64,000 nucleotides of DNA, from contig CAIIXF020000003.1 in the NCBI GenBank assembly GCA_903813345.2, positions 9,628,218 through 9,692,217 of the forward strand, written 5' to 3'. Both the position numbers and the translations under genes were made by a program. Positions 55,801-64,000 of this stretch are shown here, in pieces. The first letter of the stretch is position 1. The number at the start of each line of letters is the position of its first letter. The stretch comes from Owenia fusiformis. Its lineage: Eukaryota; Annelida; Polychaeta; Sabellida; Oweniidae. Under the pieces are notes generated by a model. That model saw only the letters and a program-made list of their open reading frames with translations, had not been told where the DNA came from and ran no database searches.

Positions 55801-58660
55801 GGTTACACAATAGATACAACAATTTAGGCTGCAACAATTAACTTACTTAACAATTCCTTTCCCATATTTGGACTATAGGCTCAGAACTGTTTCAATGAAA
55901 CTGTATTTCCTTACCAACGATTATGTGAATTTAAAACATGCACAAACTTTACCTCAAATTGTCCACGAAACAGTCGAGGACAAACGGGCTAACCATTTCC
56001 AAATTCAACCACAGCGAGAAATATGCAGTTGTATGTTGACTGCACCAATAATGAATGACGCTAGGTTTTGACAACTTGGCGAAGAACTGTGATCCGCCAT
56101 CACCAGGCACTGAAATAAAGATGGCGCTTAACTAATTTACATAATCCACTCACCTCATGTTATCGACAAAGCAATCGAGAACAAAAGGAACAATGAGTTC
56201 AAGGTTAAGCCACAAGGAGAAGAAGTTCTTCGTCTGTTTTGTACACCAACGATGGATGGTGCTCGGTTTGTCTAATTTTGCGTAAAATTGGGTCCCTCCA
56301 TCGCCCGGCACTAAAATATGAACAAATAAGGACATATATACAAGAGGTTAGTAACTTAGTCTATAGTGATAAAGACACTTAGTAAAGCATAGTCAGTCTT
56401 ATGCATCGCCACAAAAAAGCTTGTTTGGTGCACTCATGTTGGGTCATATTTTTGACATGTTGCACTTGACTGTATTATTTGAAAAAAAACACATAAAGGC
56501 ATCCATGCAAAAATAGCTGAAAGTACAGTGAAACCTACATAGGAGTGAAAATTCTGGATAAACAATTCAAGCATTAACATGAAATCAGCACTAAATGGTA
56601 AGTTACTGCATTTGTTAATAAAAGTGCTACATATATGCATGGGGTTTCAATTAGATAACACAAACAATGAACCATCAAACCTAACAAAACCCGTCTGGCC
56701 CAGTTATCTACTCTCGATATCGTAGATCTGGGCCAGAAAAGGTCCAATGCAAAAAAGGGGGGATTTACTCAGGAAAAAACATGTCGCTGAATCATCACTT
56801 ATTATTCATTCCCTATTAGCCATCCAACCAAAACATTGGGCTACATGTAAACCCAAGTATTTATTTGAAATAAAGAGTACATAACTTACACGTAAATGTG
56901 GTGTTTTGTTTGTTATTTTGATGTTGAAATGGGCACAACATTTTGTCAGTTCTCCGCACCGAATAAAGTCACGTGATGTGACGTAACACGAGTATGACGC
57001 GATAATTTTTAAACTTTCATGAACGAAAATACATTTCCCGGGAATCAATACATTCCAAATATTACGATTTGTTCAGCAGATTTCTTATCAAAACGTAGAT
57101 TACTTTATAAAACAGACGTATCTGTGTTGTATTTAGACTGGAAAGAAATATGGTGGAAATTAAATACGATTTTTCAATTTGTTGAACTGACAGAATGTAC
57201 TACTGAACGAAACATGCAGGAGAGACTTCTCGATATTCTATGAGATCACAAACAGATTGCAGAAGAATTTCTCTTTTTGCTGCGTTTAATCGTTTCGTTC
57301 TTATTTATTAGCCATCATCCAGCGATGGAAACCTAATATAAATACAAAGTTTGATACAAGGAACAAACATGTAAGTGACTTTTATGATGTTTATTCATTT
57401 ATCAGCACGTATTATACATTGAAAAACCAGTGTGTTTTTTCCGGAGTAAATACCCCATTTTTTGCATTGGACCTTGTCTGGCCCAGATCTACGAGGTCGG
57501 GAGTAGATAACTGGGCCAGACAGGTTTGGTTACATCAAACCGGGTGAAACCCTGACTACATTAATTGTTAAAATGAATATTTTTGATACAATTTGACCCA
57601 TATGATAGGCCTATAAGCCCTATTAAAATTTTCATCTAATACTATGTTCATGTCACCTAATAGTCTCTAGTGCTGTTTTTTCAACGGTGCTTTTCTCTTG
57701 TGACTTACATGACTTGATAAAGCAAAGATATGATCAGCCAAGATGGTATGGTTCAAATAGAGTCACAGTATTGGAGAGGGATTAATCGAAATAGATTAGT
57801 TATAGCTCTTAAAGGGGCAATAAGGCTTGTAGAGAGAAAATAGGAAAATTTTAACTTTTTCTGAGCTATCAAGGCAACAGTTGGCTTAACATCTTCTTCG
57901 ACATACCTATTTTCTTAAAATGTATGGATAAACTATCAATTTCGGCATTAAAAAGTGTAAATTCAGTTCAAAGTTTCAAAAAGGGGACGTCCACTTTTAT
58001 ATTTTAAGATCCACCATGTTTCAAGAGGAATATAAGCTGAAATAATGATTATCTAGGGGGTTTCTTTGTAGAAAATAAAAATAGATGTTAGTCTTGATGA
58101 AATATCCAAACTTATATATATTTCGACACAGGTCCATGATCATTGAATGGCCCCTCTGCACTGCTTGTTGCACCTTTAAGCATAGCAACTTAGCAGTGCT
58201 AGTATTTAGACCTTGAGAGATCAGGGATTAAAACGGTTCTGGCCCACAAATTCTGACCAATCAGCTACATTGTTTTAGACCACACCCACACAGATGCTAA
58301 AATACGAATTAATACATTTTGGAAATAACAAAGCAGTAAATAAAAGCAACAATGTAAATATTAAGTACATGTTTTACCATTATCTCATATTTGCTAGCAA
58401 TATTTGTGAATATATGGATTATCTAACCGTTACATAATTTTATGAAAAACATTGAATCGATCAAAATCTCGAAATGCACCCTCCTCTTTTCAATGTATTT
58501 CATTACTAAAAACTCTCAAGATCTCATAGTTTTACTTACCTAATATGACAGGATTAGTAACAGCTCCCTTTTCAGTTGGTTTACCAAATATTTGTGTTGT
58601 AAATAATGAGAAAACCGTAAATAAAGATACGATTTTCAAAATTTCTTGCCGTTTTGCCAT
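49802..58660 (-). CDS. PLA2G15: Lysosomal phospholipase A2 / LCAT-like lysophospholipase, six exons, with alternative exon 2
   Basis: Secreted/lysosomal alpha/beta-hydrolase that deacylates phospholipids and transacylates ceramide at acid pH. Coding exons on the minus strand: 58660-58540, 56310-56154 (2a) or 56109-55953 (2b), 52274-52156, 51638-51540, 51268-51041 and 50319-49802. With either exon 2 the CDS is 1242 nt, 413 residues, essentially the usual family length. Signal peptide: about residues 1-26 (hydrophobic LKIVSLFTVFSLFTTQIFG). PGDGG oxyanion-side motif in exon 2; nucleophile Ser197 in VCHSMGN; Asp360 in YGDGDGTVN; His394 in GVDHMQIL. PWGG and the APYDFRKAP segment are also in place. 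N-glycosylation sequons occur at NETS, NTSS and NYT. All splice sites are canonical and in phase. The gene is head-to-head with AIP. Confidence 0.96.
50880..51000. repeat. Fragment of the TTAA-MITE family in PLA2G15 intron 5
   Basis: The words CAGGGATAATGCTCATTTAG and TTCGTTCTCCAAACCGAGAA are almost identical to the right half of 60340-60730. It ends about 40 bp from the donor of exon 5. Confidence 0.8.
52275..55952. other. PLA2G15 intron 2
   Basis: No further exons were seen. It includes an inverted-repeat element at about 52862-53091 (ACAGGGCTCT / AGAGCCCTGT), a weak inverted repeat around 53710-53980, and near 55595 a GGTAAC-GACC-GTTACC palindrome followed by ATGGCGGAC that opens only ten codons. 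The ORF 53628-53957 spans the weak inverted repeat and has no recognisable domain. Confidence 0.5.
52862..53091. mobile_element. Inverted-repeat MITE, about 230 bp
   Basis: The left end ACAGGGCTCTTGCCAGG and right end CCTGGTGAGAGCCCTGT are imperfect complements, and GCACCAC words occur near both ends. A fragment of the same family (TTTTAGACTGTG, GCACCACC) lies inverted at about 60255-60290. Confidence 0.6.
55953..56109 (-). CDS. PLA2G15: PLA2G15 alternative exon 2b (tandem duplicate of 2a)
   Basis: Also exactly 157 nt, with acceptor TTTATTTCAG and donor TTGAG|GTAAAG. It encodes VPGDGGSQFFAKLSKPSVIH, then YWC, then SLWLNLEMVSPFVLDCFVDN. By eye it matches 2a at 38 of 53 residues, with all motif residues and both cysteines kept and no stop or frameshift. 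The 44-nt spacing from 2a and the shared phase point to mutually exclusive use. Confidence 0.9.
56154..56310 (-). CDS. PLA2G15: PLA2G15 alternative exon 2a
   Basis: A 157-nt exon with acceptor ATATTTTAG and donor ATGAG|GTGAGT. It encodes VPGDGGTQFYAKLDKPSTIH, then RWC, then SLWLNLELIVPFVLDCFVDN. It carries the oxyanion-side Pro-Gly-Asp motif and two cysteines that are also present in 2b. It is upstream of exon 2b on the coding strand. Confidence 0.93.
56682..57532. mobile_element. Mutator-like nonautonomous element, 851 bp, perfect 9-bp target duplication
   Basis: The terminal inverted repeats are about 100 bp (shared word GTCTGGCCCAGTTATCTACT, then GTAGATCTGGGCCAGA and AAGGTCCAATGCAAAAAA). 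CATCAAACC flanks both sides exactly (56673-56681 and 57533-57541). A 9-bp duplication with long TIRs is the signature of Mutator-type elements. The interior holds a 74-codon ATG frame (57019-57243) of unknown origin. It lies in PLA2G15 intron 1. Confidence 0.85.
57019..57243 (+). other. 74-residue open frame inside the Mutator-like element
   Basis: It begins MNENTFPGNQYIPNI and ends RNMQERLLDIL, acidic at the C-terminal end. No family was recognised. It may be a captured fragment or chance. Confidence 0.2.
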
Positions 58661-58976
58661 CTCGTAGATCCGTAGTAACTTCAAAACGAGGCCACACTTA
58701 CAGGCGATTTCATAAAAATTACGAACGCATATATCATGGGCAATGATTGTGCAATTAAACTTTCATTCTCTACGAATCTAAATATATCCGTATTCTTCAA
58801 AATATTGATTTGAAGATCACTGTTGTTTTTTTATCGAATCATCCCAGTTTTAATATCGAATCGAACGCATAACGAGTTGTTATGAAACATATCTCGAGGC
58901 GTTGATTGTTATATTTTAGTCGTTCGTTTGAAGCACCTGTCAGAAATCAGTCGGTGCAAACAATTTTTTTCCCGAA
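58661..58976. promoter_or_regulatory. Shared divergent promoter interval of PLA2G15 and AIP
   Basis: The two start codons face away from each other with 316 bp between them. The interval has more CpGs than its surroundings (for example around 58860-58925) and no obvious TATA box for either gene. Both 5' UTRs must fit inside it unless a noncoding exon lies elsewhere, so a bidirectional promoter is the simplest reading. Confidence 0.7.
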
Positions 58977-61900
58977 ATGTCTGCGAAAGTTGAAATGGTT
59001 CATGATCCCATGCAGAGGCTGGGGATGCAAAAGAAAATCATCCATGCTGGTAGAGGAATGCTTCCAGATTTTGTAGAGGGAACGAAGGTAATAAATTTAG
59101 TCTGAAAATAGCAAAATATCTTTACTTTATGTGAATTCACGACATAAAATTCATTGATTCAATTTCAACGATTGATTTTCTTTCTTACTTTCTCGGTTTC
59201 CTTTGTCATTTTAATCATGCTTTGAGTATCTATTTGATTGTTTGTTTATCCATTATAGCGTTTTTATATCGCCTATTGGTCACGTGTTGCTGCCTTGCTG
59301 GTGGTTCATTCACTTGTGCTTGCTCTTGATACTTATTTCTATGTCTATATGTCGGTCAATAGCGCTTGCGCTAATGTTTATTGTACAAAAATTATCCGAC
59401 TTGAAATAAATATTGATATGATATTATTCACCATCATCTACGTTCACATTGCTGTTGTACAATCAGGATACCAGATTCAAGATTGGCCTTTCATTGACTT
59501 TCCATTTCCACGCTAATGTATTGATAATTCAACTATTGTGTTTTTGTTTCACTGGTCTGCCGAATCTTCTGACAAATCAATTTATATTTAGATGTTAGCG
59601 GAAACCATACACAACAATGTGGAGAGACCAAAACATTATCTAAAAAAAATTTCAGAAGCCAGTAAAAAATTTCAAATATTCCAAATAGATGAGCAAGGCT
59701 CATAATTTTAACATTTAAGCAAGCTAATCAACTTAATCTATCTGCAAACTTATATGTATGCAAATATTGAATGAAAGAAGATGTAAAAATGTCCATAAGC
59801 TCCTTACTACCTTACTTATCTCTGGCATCTACGTTTTATTTAACGCCGTCCTTACATTAGATGGACCCCAAAAAATAATGCTGGACGGAAAAATAAAAAA
59901 CTCCCGAGTCCCTTGGACGCACTTTATTTCCACAGCAATTTCTAAAAATCTTACCTTTCAATTTAGTTAAACATATCAAATGAAAGAATATAAATTGGCC
60001 TACCTTGTGAAGACAAAATCTAAGTATAATAGGCAGATAATCAGCAGTGTTTTAGAGAAACACTGAGATAATTATCTTACTGTAATTCGGCCACCATTTT
60101 GATTGACCTCTAAGACCAAAACTTCATTGCTTTGAGATTAATGGGTCAGTAGCAAAAAACCGTTATCACTGTCCTGCCATCTTTCAATGGATACTGGACT
60201 TCTGCGGAAACAATCATGATTTATTTATAGGTTATGGTAAAGTTAAATAAACTGTGGTGGTGCTCCACAGTCTAAAAGCATAGTGAGAGCAATTGCTTAG
60301 ACAGCATGTACATGTACATGAACATATATACATTCTTAAAGGACGATTCTCGGTTTGGAGAACAGTCTCCTGGGCTAATATTTTTTTTCATGAAAAATAT
60401 AGAAATATTACCCAAATTAAACTATGAATATTCAAAAGAGGACATTTAAATCTACAAGATGTAAAAATATCAAATTGGTCTGGAGCAGGGATAACGCTCA
60501 ATTAGACCGATTTTAATAAAATACAAGTCTCGATTTGGGGAAAGAAGTTCATCAGTGTACTGCGCTAATATTTTTTTGAGAAAAATCTAGAAATATTACC
60601 CAAATTAAATTATGACTATTCAAAAGAGGACATTCAAATCTTTATTATGTAAAAAAATAAAATTTGTCCGAAGCAGGGATAATGCTCATTTAGATTGATG
60701 AACTTCGTTCTCCAAACCGAGAATCGTCCTTTAAACATTTCAGCGCTTAGAGGTCAAAGAGTTTGGAGAGCGAAGCTATTAATGGCCAAATTTCTTTAAA
60801 ATACAGGACCTACATGTAATACACTATCATTCTAGTAAGAATTTTATATAATTTTTTTCAGGTGAAATTTCACTATAAAACTCGCAAATGCAACGAAGAA
60901 CAAACTGTGCTAGATGATAGCAAAAAACATGATAAACCCATGGAGATTATTATTGGGAAAAAGTTCAAACTCGAATGCTGGGAAACGTGCTTACAGACCA
61001 TGTGTAATGGGGAAGTGGCCTCATTCACTGTTTCTGCAACAGTAAGTAACAATATCTTTCAAATTTGTAAGTAACTGATCTAGATCTAATTTAGTAGAAT
61101 ATCTTTCTGATCTAATGGAAAGTCTTACTAATTTAGTTGAATATCTTTCTGATCTAATGGAAAGTCTTTCTAATTTATTAGAATATCTTTCTGATCTTAT
61201 GGAAAGTCTTTCTAATTTAGTAGAATATCTTTTTGATGTAATGGAAAGTCTTTCTAATTTATTAGAATATCTTTCTGATCTAATGGAAAGTCTTTCTAAT
61301 TCAGTAGAATATCTTTTCTGATCAAATGGAAAGTCTTTCTAATTCAGTAGAATATCTTTCTGATCTAATGGAAAGTCTTTCTAATTTATTAGAATATCTT
61401 TCTGATCTTATGGAAAGTCTTTCTAATTTAGTAGAATATCTTTCTGATCTTATGGAAAGTCTTTCTAATTCAGTAGAATATCTTTTCTGATCAAATGGAA
61501 AGTCTTTCTAATTCAGTAGAATATCTTTCTGATCTAATGGAAAGTCTTTCTAATTTAGTAGAATATCTTTTTGATCTAATGGAAAGTCTTTCTAATTCAG
61601 TAGAATATCTTTCTGATCTAATGGAAAGTCTTTCTAATTCAGTAGAATATCTTTTCTGATCAAATGGAAAGTCTTTCTAATTCAGTAGAATATCTTTCTG
61701 ATCTAATGGAAAGTCTTTCTAATTTATTAGAATATCTTTCTGATCTTATGGAAAGTCTTTCTAATTTAGTAGAATATCTTTTTGATCTAATGGAAAGTCT
61801 TTCTAATTCAGTAGAATATCTTTCTGATCTAATGGAAAGTCTTTCTAATTCAGTAGAATATCTTTTCTGATCAAATGGAAAGTCTTTCTAATTCAGTAGA

Positions 61901-63145
61901 ATATCTTTCTGATCTTATGGAAAGTCTTTCTAATTTAGTAGAATATCTTTTTGATCTAATGGAAAGTCTTTCTAATTCAGTAGAATATCTTTCTGATCAA
62001 ATGGAAAGTCTTTCTAATGTAGTAGAATATCTTTCTGATCTAATGGAAAGTATTTCTAATTTAGTAGAATATTTCACAGTCTTAAAATAATTCATTGACT
62101 TACTTAAAAACCCATGTTATTTGCAAAAATAAGCCACATGTATTGACTCACTATTACCTTATTATCCCAACGAACGGAGTTCGGTAGGGATATAGTGAAG
62201 CCCTCCGTCCGTCCGTCCGTCTGTCCGTCAGTCCGTCCGTCTGTCCGGAAGATAACTCAAAATACTAGTTGACGGATTTTCTTCATATTTAGTGGAAAGA
62301 TGTATATTGGTGAATAGTTTTACGCAAAAAAATTTTTTTCAAGATGGCCGCCGCTTTAGAAATGACAGGACTTTTTCGCAAAAATCATAAATTTTTCATT
62401 CTGAACCAAAGTAATTAATATTATTGTTTGAAATTTTGGTAGTATATTCACAACATTTATCTATTTCACATATATTCCGCGTTTTTCATCCTGACCCCCA
62501 GGGGCCGTGTATGGGGAGACAGGAAAACAGAAATTTTCGCTAATTTTTAGATCTTTCTAAAGTATAGCTTTATTATACTCAAATGAAAGGCAATTAAGAG
62601 TAGATTGCAAATATTGTATCTTTTTTCTGATTCGAGCCTCGTAAAATTCAAAATGGCCGTCTAATGGACGATTTCGCAATAATTTTTCGATCCCTTCAAA
62701 GTATGGCTATATTATACTCAAATTGAAGGAATTTTGGAGTAGATCACAATTATGGTATTATTTTTCAGATTTGTTTCTCAGAAAATTCAAAATGGCTGCT
62801 TTGCAGGAATTCGCAATTCTAAAATCTAATTTTTTCAATTTTAACCAAAGTAATGAGTATAATTGATTGGAATTTGCTAATTGATATTTTGTTCGTTGGG
62901 ATTTGCTACTCCGCGGAGTTGCCGTTATTTCATTAATAAAGGTCTCTTAGTCTTTACCTTTTGATTTTAGCATGCTGCGACATACCCATTGGTTGCGAAA
63001 AATCTCAGGGATATTGCGCATAACAAGCCAGTACAGGAACGGAAACACTGTTGTGGTATGATGCAAATGGCGGACCAGGGTGGCACTGGCTACAGCGATT
63101 TAAATGAATTATTGAAATCTCCACAAAAACTAGAATTTATATTTG
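58977..63145 (+). CDS. AIP: AH-receptor-interacting protein (FKBP-like/TPR co-chaperone), first three coding exons (partial)
   Basis: AIP is a cytosolic immunophilin-like co-chaperone that links Hsp90 to clients such as the aryl hydrocarbon receptor. Coding exons: 58977-59087 (donor AAG|GTAATA), 60862-61041 (acceptor TTTTTTCAG, donor ACA|GTAAGT) and 62971-63145 (acceptor TTTTAG, donor TTTG|GTGAGT), about 155 residues. They give the N-terminal PPIase-like domain: [43 protein letters not shown], then the AIP-specific insert with HCCGMMQM and the [15 protein letters not shown] end. The TPR exons are not in the window and must lie beyond 64000. The introns hold a TTAA MITE, a 42-bp minisatellite and a CCGTCC-type element. 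Confidence 0.93.
60340..60730. mobile_element. TTAA-flanked MITE, 391 bp, internally duplicated
   Basis: The ends AGGACGATTCTCGGTTTGGA and their complement TCCAAACCGAGAATCGTCCT are flanked by TTAA (60336-60339 and 60731-60734). The interior is two diverged direct halves sharing ATATTACCCAAATTAAA and GAGGACATT words. Relatives lie at 46220-46610 and 50880-51000. Located in AIP intron 1. Confidence 0.85.
61076..62076. repeat. 42-bp minisatellite with higher-order structure in AIP intron 2
   Basis: About 24 copies of a unit ATGGAAAGTCTTTCTAATTT + AGTAGAATATCTTTCTGATCTA. A 43-bp variant with CTTTTCTGATCAA recurs at 61313, 61482, 61651 and 61862, that is, every 4, 4 and 5 units. The 42-bp unit is open in one frame ([14 protein letters not shown]), creating ORFs that stop at the 43-bp variants. 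It starts about 35 bp after the exon 2 donor, so it is intronic. Confidence 0.95.
62165..62901. mobile_element. Inverted-repeat element with CCGTCCGTCCGT tract, 737 bp
   Basis: The ends TCCCAACGAAC and GTTCGTTGGGA are perfect complements. Just inside the left end is a CCGTCC/CTGTCC tract, followed by repeated AAGATGGCCGCC / CAAAATGGCCG words. This kind of element is common in marine invertebrate genomes. No transposase. Located in AIP intron 2. Confidence 0.75.
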
Positions 63146-64000
63146 GTGAGTTCAGATTCAAGGTCACTAAAAACATTTTATGAATCAGAATTTATTGTCT
63201 TGAAATACATGAAATACATAAAATTAAAAGAGCATAATCCCATACAGTGATCTCCCCAGGATTTTTTCTCATGTGGGTACAACATTTTCATTTTCACAAT
63301 TCAGACCAAAATTGGTCAAAATTTGCCAATTTTTCATGATTTTTCTCATTTTCAAGTGGGTGCATATTGATTTTCAGGTGGGTGCAAGCTTATTTTCAAA
63401 ATCTCAGGTGGGTGCTGCGCCCACATGCTTTAATGCTGGGAAGATCACTGCCATATCTAGTTTACACAACTGACTGGGTATTATATCACCCCCAGTGTTC
63501 TGCAAGATTGATAAATATGAATTATGGAAAGAAGTCATTTCCTGATTATTCACATCATGATATACCATGACATCTCATTTCTTCTCAGCTCTGAGATGTT
63601 TCAGGTGAAACAGAAAGATGCTATGAGTATCAGAATGGATTATTCATACCCCACACAAAAATTTACAGGAATTGACCAAAACCAGAGGTTCTTCACCTGA
63701 AGGCCATTTCAAGCCACACCCCATTCTTATGGAATTCTGGGAGCATTGAGAACATGTTTAGTTATTCACTGAATGTTTATCAGTCACACTATTCTTTTTT
63801 TATTTTTAAATCAAATGCTCTTTCATCTCAGAGTTATATATAGAGCGGTACCTCATCTAAATAATTGACTATCAGGATATTAGATATGTCCTTCAATGAA
63901 ACACAAACTATAATACAAAATGACAATTGCTTTACCATGCTGTGGACAGGTGATGACACCCTTGCGGTCACAAGAGGACTATAGACATCGAAAATCACCA
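63146..64000. other. AIP intron 3 (open at the window edge)
   Basis: No AIP TPR exon was found. A patch of TCAGGTGGGTGCA words (63290-63420) is a short local repeat. The ORFs 63273-63473 and 63367-63570 are chance. Confidence 0.45.

Noticed and set aside
61115-62090. Three ORFs with MESLSN...VEYLSD 14-residue periodicity, coiled-coil-like
   Set aside because: They are readings of the intronic 42-bp satellite, broken at every 43-bp variant, between two AIP exons.
62210-62245. CCGTCC tract as a simple microsatellite
   Set aside because: It is part of the larger inverted-repeat element 62165-62901 rather than an independent repeat.
63146-64000. AIP TPR exon in the last 850 bases
   Set aside because: No frame gives a TPR-like sequence with splice sites in phase.

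Overview
This is eukaryotic, animal nuclear DNA. It is AT-rich, its genes are split by short and long introns with GT/AG junctions, there are no operons or ribosome-binding sites, and small inverted-repeat transposons are very dense. The protein set (PTP1B/TC-PTP-type phosphatase, DHHC palmitoyltransferase of the ZDHHC1/11 type, lysosomal phospholipase A2, AIP co-chaperone, a large ankyrin-SOCS-like protein), together with a CCGTCCGTCCGT-bearing inverted-repeat element, fits a marine invertebrate. A mollusc or other lophotrochozoan is my best guess, but the window alone does not prove it.

Layout. 1-8100: the 5' end of a PTPN1/PTPN2-like gene on the minus strand. Coding exons 1-3 lie at 7928-7863, 6538-6439 and 6000-5900, and the rest lies beyond the left edge. 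Its third intron opens with a minisatellite that looks derived from the splice donor itself. 8.1-11.3 kb: repeats only. 11927-13966: a single-exon ORF with an SGNH-hydrolase domain, a 27-bp (9-residue) Thr-rich repeat and a Cys-rich tail, running into a 23-base assembly gap. 14963-27119: an 11-coding-exon ZDHHC1/ZDHHC11-like palmitoyltransferase on the plus strand, about 619 residues, with many transposons in its introns. 27.1-39.2 kb: no host gene recognised, but several transposons nested in one another. Direct target-site duplications date some insertions. 39266-43649: a giant intronless ankyrin gene (37 repeats plus a SOCS-box-like tail) with a damaged 5' portion. 44.9-45.9 kb: a decayed mariner-like element. 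49802-58660: a complete PLA2G15-type lysosomal phospholipase on the minus strand. It has two alternative, equal-length versions of exon 2 only 44 nt apart. 58977-right edge: the first three coding exons of AIP, head-to-head with the phospholipase and sharing a roughly 316-bp promoter interval.

The host genes are unrelated housekeeping or regulatory genes and do not form a pathway. The most interesting item is the tandem duplicated, phase-incompatible exon 2 of the phospholipase gene, which by its geometry should be spliced in a mutually exclusive way and would make two lysosomal phospholipases with different N-terminal active-site and lid-side segments. The second theme is the transposon landscape: TA-, TTAA-, 5-bp, 8-bp and 9-bp target duplications occur within one 64-kb stretch, with at least four nested insertions.

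All exon structures were read by eye from splice sites, reading-frame phase and family resemblance. No alignment or database search was run.
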